A stretch of 64,000 nt of DNA from 13-2-20CM-66-19 sp963760225 (GTDB lineage: Bacteria; Pseudomonadota; Gammaproteobacteria; Steroidobacterales; Steroidobacteraceae): positions 1,550,001 to 1,614,000 of the forward strand of contig CAVXCD010000003.1 in assembly GCA_963760225.1 (NCBI GenBank), written 5' to 3'. Below the pieces are notes generated by a model. It ran no database searches and was not told the DNA's origin. It worked only from the letters and a program-made list of their open reading frames with translations. A program made the position numbers and the translations under genes. Below, piece after piece: positions 9,078 through 17,233 of this stretch; position 1 is the stretch's first letter; each line of letters opens with the position of its first letter.

Positions 9078-9413
9078 TTAAGGGTTCTTGGCGGGCAGCG
9101 TTCCCGCGGGCGTGAGCTTATCGATCGCCGCCGGCAGCAGCTGCGCAAGTTTCTGCGTCAGCTCCTGCTGGCTCAACCCGGTCTTGGCGGCGAGCTGGCC
9201 GATGACGCCGCCGAACGCCTGTTGCAACTGCTCAGGAGAGATCGACTGATTCGGGCCACTGCCGACCCACGAGCGCGCGACTCCGCCGAGCCCCTGCTGC
9301 TCGAGCTGGCTCACCACGCCCTGGATGCCGCCGTGCTGCTGAATCAGGGAATTCACCACCGTTACCATCTCGGCGCCGACAACGCCGCCCAACAGTCCGT
9401 CCAACAGTCCCAT
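9078..9413 (-). CDS. DUF937 (YidB-like) protein
   Basis: The 111-residue protein starts MGLLDGLLGGVVG and contains Gly/Gln-rich segments (LIQQHGGIQGVVSQLEQQGL) followed by WVGSGPNQSISPEQLQQAFG. This is the pattern of the DUF937/YidB family, in which the NxxISPxQLQxAFG block is characteristic. Function is unknown in the family. It sits alone between the protease gene and the control region of the carnitine genes, with no obvious link to either. Confidence 0.85.
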   Translation of the reverse strand: MGLLDGLLGGVVGAEMVTVVNSLIQQHGGIQGVVSQLEQQGLGGVARSWVGSGPNQSISPEQLQQAFGGVIGQLAAKTGLSQQELTQKLAQLLPAAIDKLTPAGTLPAKNP

Positions 9414-9529
9414 GATGCCTCCCCGACGCGATTCAGTTGGTATGCGCGCTCATTTTGCGCTCGCGCGGCCCGGAAGCAAGCGGCGGCGCAGCGTACGGCG
9501 CCACGGTCGGTGCGCACCGCGGGATTTTA

Positions 9530-9551
9530 TTATATTATTATGACGACATTA
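9530..9551. promoter_or_regulatory. AT-rich candidate operator in front of the carnitine dehydrogenase gene
   Basis: Within very GC-rich DNA, 9530-9541 reads TTATATTATTAT. The same 12 bp occur on the minus strand at 18190-18179, between the BKACE gene and the aldehyde dehydrogenase gene. The element continues as TATTAT-GACG-ACATTA (9536-9551), an imperfect version of the palindrome at the second site. It lies about 70 bp before the carnitine dehydrogenase start. A TetR-type repressor is encoded 1.5 kb downstream and is the natural candidate to bind it (inference). Confidence 0.5.
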
Positions 9552-9617
9552 AAAAGACGCACGCCCCGGACGCCGCCGGCCGGTGCGCGCCGCGCGCCGG
9601 CGGATGGAACGTGAATC

Positions 9618-11105
9618 ATGAGACAGGTGCGAACACTGGGCCTTCTCGGTACGGGTGTCATTGGCGGCGGCTGGGCGGCGCGGGCGCTGCACTTCGGCAT
9701 CGACGTGCTGGCCGCCGACGTGAAGCCGCAGATGGAGGAGTGGATTCGCGGCGCGGTGGACAACGCGGAAAGCGCGCTGGCGCGCCTGACGCTCGCCCCG
9801 CTGCCGCCGAAGGGCACGCTCAGCTTCACGACCGACCTCGACGCCATGGCGGCGCAGGTGGATTTCATCCAGGAGAACATCCCCGAACAACTCGAGCTGA
9901 AGCAGCGCATCCTCGGGCAGGTCAGCCGCTGCGCGCCGGCGGACGTGGTCATCGCCTCGAGCACCTCGGGGCTCATGCCCACGGATCTGCAGCAGGATAT
10001 GCAACACCCGGAGCGCTTCCTGGTCGCGCATCCCTTCAACCCGGTCTACCTGCTGCCGCTGGTCGAGCTGGTCGGCGGGCGCGCGACCGCGCCGGCGGCG
10101 ATCGAGGCCGCCGCTCGCTTTTTCACCTACATCGGCATGCATGCGCTCAAGGTGCGGCGCGAGGTGCCCGGCCATCTCACCGATCGCCTGCAGGAAGCGC
10201 TGTGGCGCGAGATCCTGCACATGGTGAACGAGGACGTCGCCACCACCGGCGAGCTCGATGATTCCATCGTCTACGGGCCGGGGCTGCGCTGGGCGGCGAT
10301 GGGCACCAATCTCATCTATCACCTGGCCGGCGGCGAGACCGGCATGCGGCACATGCTGCGTCAGTTCGGCCCCGCCCTGAAATGGCCCTGGACCAAGCTC
10401 GAGGCTCCCGAGCTGACCGAGGCACTGATCGACAAGATGGTCGCCGGTACCCAGGCGCAGGCCGCGGGGCGCTCAATCCGCGAGCTCGAGCGGCTGCGCG
10501 ACGGCTACCTGGTCGCCATCCAGCAGGTCCTCAAGGAATACAACATCGGTGCAGGCGCCACGCTGCGCGCCCTCGAGGCGCGCCTCTACGAGGATTCCGC
10601 CGCGGCGGCCAGGGGCCGGATCGAGCAGGCGGTCGGCAGCGGCGCGCTGCTGCGACTGGTGGAGCTGGAAGTGCGTCCGGAGTGGATCGACTACAACGGC
10701 CACATGACCGACTCGCGCTACCTGCAGGTATTCGGCGATGCTACCGATGCGCTGTTGCGCTACGCCGGCGTCGATGATGCCTACCGCAACTCCGGGCGCT
10801 CGCTGTTCACCGTCGAGAGCTATGTCACCCATCAGGCCGAGGCGCATGCGCTCGAGGCGCTGTACGTGAGCTCGCGCGTACTGGAGCTCGACGACAAGCG
10901 CGTGCGGCTGTTCCACGCTCTGCACCGCCGGCGTGACGATGCGCTGGTGGCCACCGCCGAGCAGGTCTACCTGCACGTGAGCGCTGGCAGGGCGGCGGCG
11001 ATGGACGCCGGCGTGCGCGCGAGCCTCGCGCGCGTGCACGTTGCGCAGGCGCACCTGCCGCAGCCGCCGCAGGCTGGCCGCGTCGGCGGCCGCGCGCGCC
11101 ACTAG
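9618..11105 (+). CDS. lcdH: L-carnitine 3-dehydrogenase fused to a hot-dog thioesterase
   Basis: The 495-residue two-domain protein has a 3-hydroxyacyl-CoA dehydrogenase-type N-terminal part, residues 1-320. Its Rossmann motif is GLLGTGVIGGGWAA, and it carries STSGLMP, HPFNPVYLLPLVELVGG and the C-terminal helical domain. It resembles carnitine 3-dehydrogenases, which oxidise L-carnitine to 3-dehydrocarnitine with NAD. From about residue 345 there is a hot-dog thioesterase domain (VRPEWIDYNGHMTDSRYLQ). Such fusions are known in carnitine degraders, where the thioesterase is thought to release glycine betaine from betainyl-CoA. It is followed by a TetR gene and an acyl-CoA dehydrogenase gene on the same strand. 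The ATG at 9618 begins directly at the Rossmann fold. Confidence 0.85.
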   Translation: MRQVRTLGLLGTGVIGGGWAARALHFGIDVLAADVKPQMEEWIRGAVDNAESALARLTLAPLPPKGTLSFTTDLDAMAAQVDFIQENIPEQLELKQRILGQVSRCAPADVVIASSTSGLMPTDLQQDMQHPERFLVAHPFNPVYLLPLVELVGGRATAPAAIEAAARFFTYIGMHALKVRREVPGHLTDRLQEALWREILHMVNEDVATTGELDDSIVYGPGLRWAAMGTNLIYHLAGGETGMRHMLRQFGPALKWPWTKLEAPELTEALIDKMVAGTQAQAAGRSIRELERLRDGYLVAIQQVLKEYNIGAGATLRALEARLYEDSAAAARGRIEQAVGSGALLRLVELEVRPEWIDYNGHMTDSRYLQVFGDATDALLRYAGVDDAYRNSGRSLFTVESYVTHQAEAHALEALYVSSRVLELDDKRVRLFHALHRRRDDALVATAEQVYLHVSAGRAAAMDAGVRASLARVHVAQAHLPQPPQAGRVGGRARH

Positions 11106-11132
11106 GCGGCGAGCGGAGCACCAGGGGGAGCG

Positions 11133-11768
11133 ATGCCGAAGATCGTCGATCACGAGCAGCGCCGCGAGGAGATCGCGCTGGTGGCCTGCCGCGTCGTGGC
11201 GGCCTGCGGCTTCGATCAGGCGACCATCGTGCGCATTGCGCGCGAGGCGGGCTACACCAGCGGCATGGTGGCGCACTACTTCGACAGCAAGCAGGACATC
11301 ATCGTGGCGGCACTGCGGCTGATCCTGCGCCGCATCGAGCAGCGCCTGACCCCGGGGAGCGCGCCGGGGCGGCCGCAGCTGCTGGCGCTGCTGACCGAGG
11401 CGCTGCCGGTCGATGAGACGCGCTACATCGAGTGCGCGTTCTATATCGCCTTCTGGGGACAGATGCCGGCCGATCGGCGCCTGAAGCGCGTCAATGCCTG
11501 GCTGCATCGCGAGTATCTGCGGCTGTTCGAGCGCTGCCTCGCGCACGGCTGGGCGGGGTGGCGGCACTGGCCGGCGACGACGCGCGACCAGGTGCTGCGC
11601 TCGGTGATCACCTTCCTCAACGGCCTGACCGCCAGCACCGTCGCCAGCCGCAACGACTGGCCGGCCGCGCGGCAGATCGAGCAGCTGCGCCTGCAGCTCG
11701 AGCTGCTGCACGCCTGGGCCACGGCCGCCGCCGGCACGCCGAGGAAATCCCGCAACGCGAGTGCCTGA
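11133..11768 (+). CDS. BetI-like TetR-family repressor
   Basis: The 211-residue protein has an N-terminal TetR helix-turn-helix (IVRIAREAGYTSGMVAHYFDS, residues about 30-52). The effector domain is of the BetI (TetR_C_6) kind. An AGGGGGAGC element stands before the ATG. It lies between the carnitine dehydrogenase and acyl-CoA dehydrogenase genes, overlapping the annotated 5' extension of the latter, so it is probably autoregulated with the cluster. BetI relatives respond to choline or betaine-like ligands, which fits the pathway. The shared AT-rich element at 9530 and 18179 is a plausible operator. Confidence 0.85.
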   Translation: MPKIVDHEQRREEIALVACRVVAACGFDQATIVRIAREAGYTSGMVAHYFDSKQDIIVAALRLILRRIEQRLTPGSAPGRPQLLALLTEALPVDETRYIECAFYIAFWGQMPADRRLKRVNAWLHREYLRLFERCLAHGWAGWRHWPATTRDQVLRSVITFLNGLTASTVASRNDWPAARQIEQLRLQLELLHAWATAAAGTPRKSRNASA

Positions 11769-11778
11769 GGAGTGTGCC

Positions 11779-12942
11779 GTGGACTTTGCTCTTACCGAAG
11801 AACAACAGCTGATCATCGCCACCACGCGCGCTTTCGTGCGCCAGGAGCTGGTACCGCACGAGCGCGAGGTCGAGGACAGCGGCGTGCTGCGCGAGGATCT
11901 GTGGCAGGAGCTGAAGCAGAAAGCCATTGGCGCCGGGTTGTACGCGGCCAACATGCCCACCGAGGTCGGCGGCGGCGGCCTCGACGCGGTGAGCTGGGTG
12001 CTGTACGAGAAGGAGCTGGGCCACACCAGCTACGCGCTGCAGTACGGCTGCGTGGCACGGCCGTCCAACATCCTGCTGGCGTGCAGCGGCGAGCAGCGCA
12101 CGCGCTATTTGCTGCCGGCGGTGCGCGGCGAGCGCGTCGAGTGCCTGGCGATGACCGAGCCGCAGGCCGGCTCGGACCTGCGCAGCATGAAGACCAGCGC
12201 GGTGCGCCAGGGCGGGGACTTCGTCATCAACGGCACCAAGCACTTCATCAGTCACGCCGACCATGCCGATTTCGTGATCCTGTTCGCCGCCAGCGGCGAG
12301 GAGGGCACCCCCGGCGGCAAGCGCAAGCTGATCACCGCGTTCCTGGTGGACAAGGGCACGCCGGGCTTCGAGGTGCTGCCGGGCTACCGCAACGTCTCGC
12401 ATCGCGGCTACACCAACAGCATTCTGCAGTTCAGCGACTGCCGCGTGCCGCAGTCGGCGGTGCTCGGGGAAGTGCACCGCGGGTTCGAGGTCGCCAACAC
12501 CTGGCTGGGCGCGACGCGCCTGCAGGTGGCGGCCAACTGCCTGGGGCGCGCCGAGCGCGCACTGGATGCGGCGCGGCAGTGGGCGGTCGACCGCGTGCAG
12601 TTCGGCCAGCAGATCGGCAAGTTCCAGGGCGTGTCCTTCAAGCTCGCCGACATGGCGGTGGAGCTGCGCGCGGCAGAGCTGCTGACGCTCGAGGCCGCCT
12701 GGAAGCTCGACCGCAACAGCGCCACCGACGCCGACATGGCGATCGCCAAACTGAAGGCGAGCGAGATGCTCGCCATGGTCGCCGACGAGGCGCTGCAGAT
12801 CCACGGCGGCATGGGGCTGATGACCGACATGCCGCTCGAGCGCATCTGGCGCGACGCGCGCATCGAGCGCATCTGGGATGGCACCAGCGAGGTGCAGCGT
12901 CACATCATTTCGCGCTCGCTGCTGCGGCCGCTGGGGGGTTAG
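11779..12942 (+). CDS. Acyl-CoA dehydrogenase, probably gamma-butyrobetainyl-CoA dehydrogenase
   Basis: The 387-residue flavoenzyme has the normal acyl-CoA dehydrogenase layout: N-terminal helices, the FAD/substrate block CLAMTEPQAGSDL, KHFISHADHADF, and the C-terminal QIHGGMGLMTDMPLERIWRD and IWDGTSEVQRHII motifs. I chose the GTG at 11779 because GAGGAG lies six bases upstream; the GTG at 11761 is in the end of the TetR gene. By context it should desaturate gamma-butyrobetainyl-CoA to crotonobetainyl-CoA, linking the ligase and the CaiD-like hydratase. The family is certain, the substrate is inference. A hairpin at 12958-12977 follows the gene. Confidence 0.85.
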   Translation: MDFALTEEQQLIIATTRAFVRQELVPHEREVEDSGVLREDLWQELKQKAIGAGLYAANMPTEVGGGGLDAVSWVLYEKELGHTSYALQYGCVARPSNILLACSGEQRTRYLLPAVRGERVECLAMTEPQAGSDLRSMKTSAVRQGGDFVINGTKHFISHADHADFVILFAASGEEGTPGGKRKLITAFLVDKGTPGFEVLPGYRNVSHRGYTNSILQFSDCRVPQSAVLGEVHRGFEVANTWLGATRLQVAANCLGRAERALDAARQWAVDRVQFGQQIGKFQGVSFKLADMAVELRAAELLTLEAAWKLDRNSATDADMAIAKLKASEMLAMVADEALQIHGGMGLMTDMPLERIWRDARIERIWDGTSEVQRHIISRSLLRPLGG

Positions 12943-12957
12943 CGGGCAGATGCCGTC

Positions 12958-12977
12958 GCTGCGGATTTTGCCGCAGC
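12958..12977 (+). terminator. Hairpin after the acyl-CoA dehydrogenase gene
   Basis: GCTGCGG (12958-12964) and CCGCAGC (12971-12977) form a perfect 7-bp stem with a six-base loop, 15 bp after the stop codon. No clear U tract follows, so it may be a weak terminator or a 3'-end stabilising hairpin. Confidence 0.4.
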
Positions 12978-13073
12978 CGTAGAAAGGCTGAGCCGACGTG
13001 TTCCCGGACCCGGTGTCCAGGTTGCGGCAAGTACCCAATCGGTATCTACTGGGAGACCGGGAAGGAGGGGGCT

Positions 13074-13760
13074 ATGAAACGAATTTTGTCGGGTGTGTTG
13101 GCGGCGCTCGCAGCCAACGCCACCGCCTACGGCGCCACGAATCTCCTCAGTGACGGGGGCTTCGAGCAACCGGTGGTAGCTGCCGGTGCTTTCACGAACG
13201 AGCTTTCCGGTGCAACCTTCGACGGCTGGACCGTCGTGGGCGCTGCCGGCGGTGTCGCGATCGTCAGCGGCACCTTTTCACAGAACGGCATCAGTTTCGT
13301 GTCGGAGGAGGGTGCGCAATGGCTTGACCTCACGGGCGACGGCACGAATTCATCCGAGGGAGTCGCTCAGACCGTCGCCACGGTGCCGGGGCATACCTAC
13401 GATCTGTCTTTCTGGGTCGGAAATGTCAACAACCCCGGCGGGATCTTCGGCACCACCAGCACCGTCGCCCTGAAGATCAACGGCACTGCTGCGGGTGCGT
13501 TCACCAACAGTTGTACCAGCTGTACCTCGGTACTGGGTTGGCAGGAGTTCACGACCGACTTCGTTGCCAGTGGCTCGAGCACGATGCTGACATTCCTCAA
13601 CGCCGATCCGCCGGGCGACAACAGCAATGGCCTCGACAACGTAGTGCTGACGGGCGCTGCGTCGACGGGCGTCCCGGAGCCGGCCACGCTGGGATTGCTG
13701 GCCGCCGGGCTGGCTGGTATCGGGCTGCGCAGCAGACGCTCACGACGACGGCGAGCCTGA
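13074..13760 (+). CDS. PEP-CTERM sorted exoprotein
   Basis: The 228-residue secreted protein has an N-terminal signal peptide (residues about 1-19, ending AYG-AT). A beta-rich Gly/Ser/Thr region follows, with NLLSDGGFEQP and GHTYDLSFWVGNVN, as in DUF642-like carbohydrate-binding exoproteins. The C-terminal sorting tag has VPEPATLG, a hydrophobic stretch and a run of arginines. PEP-CTERM tags are cut by exosortase (EpsH) in exopolysaccharide-producing bacteria. The GGAGG just before the ATG supports the start, although the same frame is open much further upstream. It has its own terminator and probably no functional link to the carnitine genes around it. Confidence 0.88.
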   Translation: MKRILSGVLAALAANATAYGATNLLSDGGFEQPVVAAGAFTNELSGATFDGWTVVGAAGGVAIVSGTFSQNGISFVSEEGAQWLDLTGDGTNSSEGVAQTVATVPGHTYDLSFWVGNVNNPGGIFGTTSTVALKINGTAAGAFTNSCTSCTSVLGWQEFTTDFVASGSSTMLTFLNADPPGDNSNGLDNVVLTGAASTGVPEPATLGLLAAGLAGIGLRSRRSRRRRA

Positions 13761-13773
13761 AAACACCCGGGTG

Positions 13774-13798
13774 AAAACGCCGCCTCGTGGCGGGTTTT
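13774..13798 (+). terminator. Rho-independent terminator after the PEP-CTERM gene
   Basis: AAAAC-G-CCGCC, loop TCGT, then GGCGG-GTTTT form a strong stem that runs into TTTT. The A-tract and T-tract on the two sides make it potentially active in both directions, which would suit the convergent hydratase gene ending at 13856. Confidence 0.7.
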
Positions 13799-13855
13799 CG
13801 TTGGCAGGTTGCGGCAGAGAAGTAGCGGGCGTTCTCGGCGGCCGCTCGCGCAGCT

Positions 13856-14662
13856 TCACTTTCCCTTCCACACTGGCTGTCTCTTCTCGGCGAACGCCCG
13901 CGCGCCCTCCTTAAGATCCTCCGAGCCGATCACCTGCTGCACGCCGCTCAGGCTGTCGTGCAGCGCGAACGCCGGGTGCTCCGCGACCATCTCGGTGTGC
14001 CGCAGCAGTTGCTTGATCGCCGGGAACAGCAGCGGCGGCCCGGCCACCAGCTGCTGGGCGATCTCGCGCGCCTTGGCCAGCGCCTGGCCCTTCGCGACCA
14101 CGTGGTTGGCGAGTCCCCAGTGCTTCGCCTCGGCGGCGTCCATCCACCGACCGGTCATCAGGAACTCGACCGCCACGTGGTAGGGAATGCGCCGCCGCAG
14201 CTTGATGGTGCCGGCGTCGGCGAGCACGCCGACGTTGATCTCCGGCAGCGCGAAGCGTGCGTGCTCTTCCATCACGATGATGTCGGTGCCGAGCACGATC
14301 TCGAAGCCCCCGCCGCAGGCGATGCCGTTGACGGCGGCGATCAGCGGCTTGTCGAGGTTGCGCGGGTGGTTGAGGCCGCCGAAGCCACCCTCGCCCCAGT
14401 CCTCGTCGGATGCCTCGCCGGCGGCGGCGGCCTTGAGGTCCCAGCCGGGTGAGAAGAAACGCTCGCCCGCGCCAGTGACGATCGCCACACGCAGCGCCGG
14501 GTCGTCGCGAAAGGCGCTGAACACTGCGTTCAGGCGGCGGCTGGCGGGCAGATCGATGGCGTTGGCCTTCGGGCGGTCGATGGTCACCTCGAGCACCGCG
14601 CCGCTGCTGGCCGTCCTGATGCCGTCGCACAGGCTGTCGCATAGGGTTGAACCGTCGGGCAT
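13856..14662 (-). CDS. caiD: CaiD-like enoyl-CoA hydratase (crotonobetainyl-CoA hydratase)
   Basis: The 268-residue crotonase-fold enzyme resembles E. coli CaiD, from memory, in several blocks: DRPKANAID, the oxyanion loop FSPGWDLKAAA, NLDKPLIAAVNGIACGGGFE, and the C-terminal FAEKRQPVWKGK. CaiD hydrates crotonobetainyl-CoA to L-carnitinyl-CoA. The gene is last in the minus-strand operon. The AAGGAG before its ATG overlaps the TAA of the ligase gene. Together with the ligase and acyl-CoA dehydrogenase it would turn gamma-butyrobetaine into carnitinyl-CoA. Confidence 0.85.
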   Translation of the reverse strand: MPDGSTLCDSLCDGIRTASSGAVLEVTIDRPKANAIDLPASRRLNAVFSAFRDDPALRVAIVTGAGERFFSPGWDLKAAAAGEASDEDWGEGGFGGLNHPRNLDKPLIAAVNGIACGGGFEIVLGTDIIVMEEHARFALPEINVGVLADAGTIKLRRRIPYHVAVEFLMTGRWMDAAEAKHWGLANHVVAKGQALAKAREIAQQLVAGPPLLFPAIKQLLRHTEMVAEHPAFALHDSLSGVQQVIGSEDLKEGARAFAEKRQPVWKGK

Positions 14663-14674
14663 AGCGCAAGCTCC

Positions 14675-16726
14675 TTACATGAGACGGATCAATGCATCGA
14701 CCGCCACCACGCCCTTACCGCGCGGGCGCACGATGATCGGATTCAGATCGAGCTCGGCGAGCTGCTCGAGATTGGCGGCAGCGTAGCGCGTGCACGCCAG
14801 CGCCGCCTCCGCCAGCGCCGCGCCGTCTCCCGGCGGGCGGCCGCGGTAACCGGCGAGCAGCCGCGCCACGCGCAGCCTGCCGAGCGCTGCCTCGATCCCT
14901 GCGGCGGTGAAGGGCGGCAGCAGCGTCACGCTGTCGTTGAGCAGCTCCGTCAGCACGCCGCCGGCCCCGAGCACCAGCAGCTGGCCGAATTGCGGGTCGA
15001 CGCTGATACCCACCAGGATCTCGGCGACGCCGTCGGTGATCATCTCCTCGACCAGCACGCTCGGCGCGAGCTGCGCCAGGCGGCGCGCGGCGCTGTCGGC
15101 CTCGGCGGCGCTGCGCACGTTGAGCGCCACGCCGCCGACGTCGGACTTGTGCTCGAGCGCGACACAGGCGGCCTTGATGACGACCGGAAAGCCGAGCGCC
15201 TCGGCCGCCGCTGCAGCTTCCTGCACGCGCACCAGCCGCGCGCGCGGCACCGGCACGCCGAAGGCGGCGAGCGCCTCCTTCGCCTCGAGCTCGCCGAGCG
15301 CGCGGGCGCCGGGACGCGCCTCTTGCGGGCGACGCAGCTGCACCGCGGCGCCGCGCGCCCAGCTCTCGCCGACCGCGGCGGCGAGATCGAGCGCTTCGAG
15401 CGCCTCGCGCTGTCCCTGCAGCGGCACGATGCCCGCCGCGAGACACTTCTCGCGCGTTGCCGGCGAGAGCGACTCGGGGAGCGACGAGACCACCGCCGCA
15501 CGGCTTGGCGCACCGGGCAGAGCCGCAGCGAATTCCTCGATGACGCGCACGTAGGTGGAGTCATCGGCGCACCCCGGCGGCGGGCAGTCCACCAGGAAGG
15601 CGACCGCATCGAAGCCGGCGCGCAGCGCGACCTCGAACATCGTGCGCTGGCGCGGATAGTCGAACCACACGTGGGTGTGGAAGTCGAACGGGTTCGCCAC
15701 CTGCACCCGCTCCGAGAGCAGCGCGCGCAGCCGCGCGGCGGGCTCGGCAGGGATCGGCGCGAACTCCAGGCTCAGGTGCCGCGCGGCATCGGCGGTCATC
15801 GCCATGTCGCCGCCGGAAGCGCCCATGGTGAGCACCCGCCGGCCGGGCAGCGGCCCGCCGGCGTGGAAGATCTTCAGCGTTTCGCACAAGGTGGCGAGCG
15901 ATTCGCAGCGCGCGATACCGGCCTGCCGGCAGAAGGCGTCGAACGCGGCATCGGCGCCGGCCAGCGCCCCGGTGTGGGTGTGCACCGTACGGCTCGCCGC
16001 CGCGGTGCGCCCCGCCTTGATGAGCGCGATGGGCTTGCCGGCTGCGCGCGCCTGCGCCACGGCGCGTGCGAAGCGCGCCGCGTCCTTGACCCCCTCCAGG
16101 TACAGTCCGAAGGCGCTGACGCGCTCGTCGGCGCACAACAGCTCGATGAGGTCCTCGGCGGCGAGGCGTGTCTGGTTGCCCACGGTGAGCGCACAGCCGA
16201 CCGGCAGCGAGCGGTCGTTGTACAGCAGGTCGAGCGCGATGGTGCCGCTCTGGCAGATGAGCGCCACGCCGCGCTCGCGGCGCCGGCCGACGACCTGGTC
16301 GGGCCACAGCGCCGCCGCGTCGAAGAAATTGACGAAGCCGTAGCAGTTGGGTCCGAGGAACGGCAAGTCGCCCGCGCCCTCGAGCAGCTGCTGCGTCAGG
16401 CGCCGGCCCTCATCGCCGGCGATCTCGGAGAACCCCGCGGCGAAGCACACGAAGCCGCCGGCGCCGCGCCGCGCGAGCGCCGCGGCGATCGCCGGTACCT
16501 CGCGGTTGGGGGCGGCGATGAACGCCGCGTCCGGCGCGGCCGGCAGCTCGTCGACCGAGCGGAAGTAGTGCTGGGCATCGGTTGAGGGGCGGGTGGGATG
16601 AACGCGCCAGAGCTCGCCCGTGTAGCCGATCACCCGGCTCGCCGCCTGGGCGGCGTCCGCCCAGGCGCCGCCGATCAGCGCCACGCTGCGCGGCGCCAGC
16701 AGGCGCTGCAGGCGCGGCGCGCTCAT
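14675..16726 (-). CDS. ADP(NDP)-forming acyl-CoA synthetase, probably betaine/carnitine CoA ligase
   Basis: The 683-residue protein has an N-terminal CoA-binding Rossmann domain (RSVALIGGAWADAA). A succinyl-CoA ligase-like domain follows, with the phospho-histidine motif HTHTGALAGADAAF. The C-terminal ATP-grasp domain has FPVVIKAACVALEHKSDVGG and LLVLGAGGVLTELL. This is the acetate-CoA ligase (ADP-forming) architecture in a single chain at normal length. It lies 13 bp after the thioesterase gene and 12 bp before the CaiD-like gene. In this setting it most likely activates gamma-butyrobetaine or carnitine with CoA; the substrate is inferred from neighbours only. Confidence 0.82.
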   Translation of the reverse strand: MSAPRLQRLLAPRSVALIGGAWADAAQAASRVIGYTGELWRVHPTRPSTDAQHYFRSVDELPAAPDAAFIAAPNREVPAIAAALARRGAGGFVCFAAGFSEIAGDEGRRLTQQLLEGAGDLPFLGPNCYGFVNFFDAAALWPDQVVGRRRERGVALICQSGTIALDLLYNDRSLPVGCALTVGNQTRLAAEDLIELLCADERVSAFGLYLEGVKDAARFARAVAQARAAGKPIALIKAGRTAAASRTVHTHTGALAGADAAFDAFCRQAGIARCESLATLCETLKIFHAGGPLPGRRVLTMGASGGDMAMTADAARHLSLEFAPIPAEPAARLRALLSERVQVANPFDFHTHVWFDYPRQRTMFEVALRAGFDAVAFLVDCPPPGCADDSTYVRVIEEFAAALPGAPSRAAVVSSLPESLSPATREKCLAAGIVPLQGQREALEALDLAAAVGESWARGAAVQLRRPQEARPGARALGELEAKEALAAFGVPVPRARLVRVQEAAAAAEALGFPVVIKAACVALEHKSDVGGVALNVRSAAEADSAARRLAQLAPSVLVEEMITDGVAEILVGISVDPQFGQLLVLGAGGVLTELLNDSVTLLPPFTAAGIEAALGRLRVARLLAGYRGRPPGDGAALAEAALACTRYAAANLEQLAELDLNPIIVRPRGKGVVAVDALIRLM

Positions 16727-16739
16727 GGGCGCGCTGCGC

Positions 16740-17231
16740 TCATGCGGAGCGGCCGTGCCCGCGCAGCTCCAGGCGCCGCGATCCTGGGGCCGCCGCGGGC
16801 ATGCCGGCGCTCGCGGTCTGCAGGGCGCTGAGCGCCGCCGCTACCGCCGGCGGAAACGGCGCGGTGCGCGCGCCCTCGCCCTGCTGACACACGTGCAGCA
16901 GCATCACTTCGGCGGCGGCCGCGGGTGCCTGCTGCGCGGGACGCATGATCTCAAAGGCCGCATGGATGCGCTTGTGGTCGGCCGCCAGGATGCGCACCAG
17001 CACGCTCAGCGGGTCGGACTCGCGCACCTCGTGCAGGTAGTGGATGTGCAGTTCCACGGTGTACAGCGTGCAGTGGGTGCGCGCGCGGTACTCGGCGTCG
17101 AGGCCGATGCGGTCCATGAGCGCATCAGTTGCGAGGCTCACGATCAGTGCATAGTAGGCATCGCGCAGGTGGCCGTTATAGTCGATCCACTCCGGCAGGA
17201 CCGCGGTGGCGTAGAGCGGAATGCCCGCCAC
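16740..17231 (-). CDS. Hot-dog acyl-CoA thioesterase, probable betainyl-CoA thioesterase
   Basis: The 163-residue 4-hydroxybenzoyl-CoA thioesterase-fold protein carries LPEWIDYNGHLRDAYYALIV with the catalytic Asp/Asn-Gly-His region and VELHIHYLHEVRESDPL. It is clearly related to the C-terminal domain of the fused carnitine dehydrogenase at 9618. The GTG at 17231 lies two bases after the stop of the BKACE gene, so the two are coupled. In Pseudomonas carnitine clusters a thioesterase releases glycine betaine after the BKACE-type step. The region upstream in the same frame is a shadow of the BKACE gene. Confidence 0.8.
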   Translation of the reverse strand: MAGIPLYATAVLPEWIDYNGHLRDAYYALIVSLATDALMDRIGLDAEYRARTHCTLYTVELHIHYLHEVRESDPLSVLVRILAADHKRIHAAFEIMRPAQQAPAAAAEVMLLHVCQQGEGARTAPFPPAVAAALSALQTASAGMPAAAPGSRRLELRGHGRSA

Positions 17232-17233
17232 GT

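Noticed and set aside
9521..9560. AT-rich tract as a replication origin
   Set aside because: It is short, there are no DnaA boxes or dnaA gene, and the same word recurs as a likely operator at 18.2 kb.
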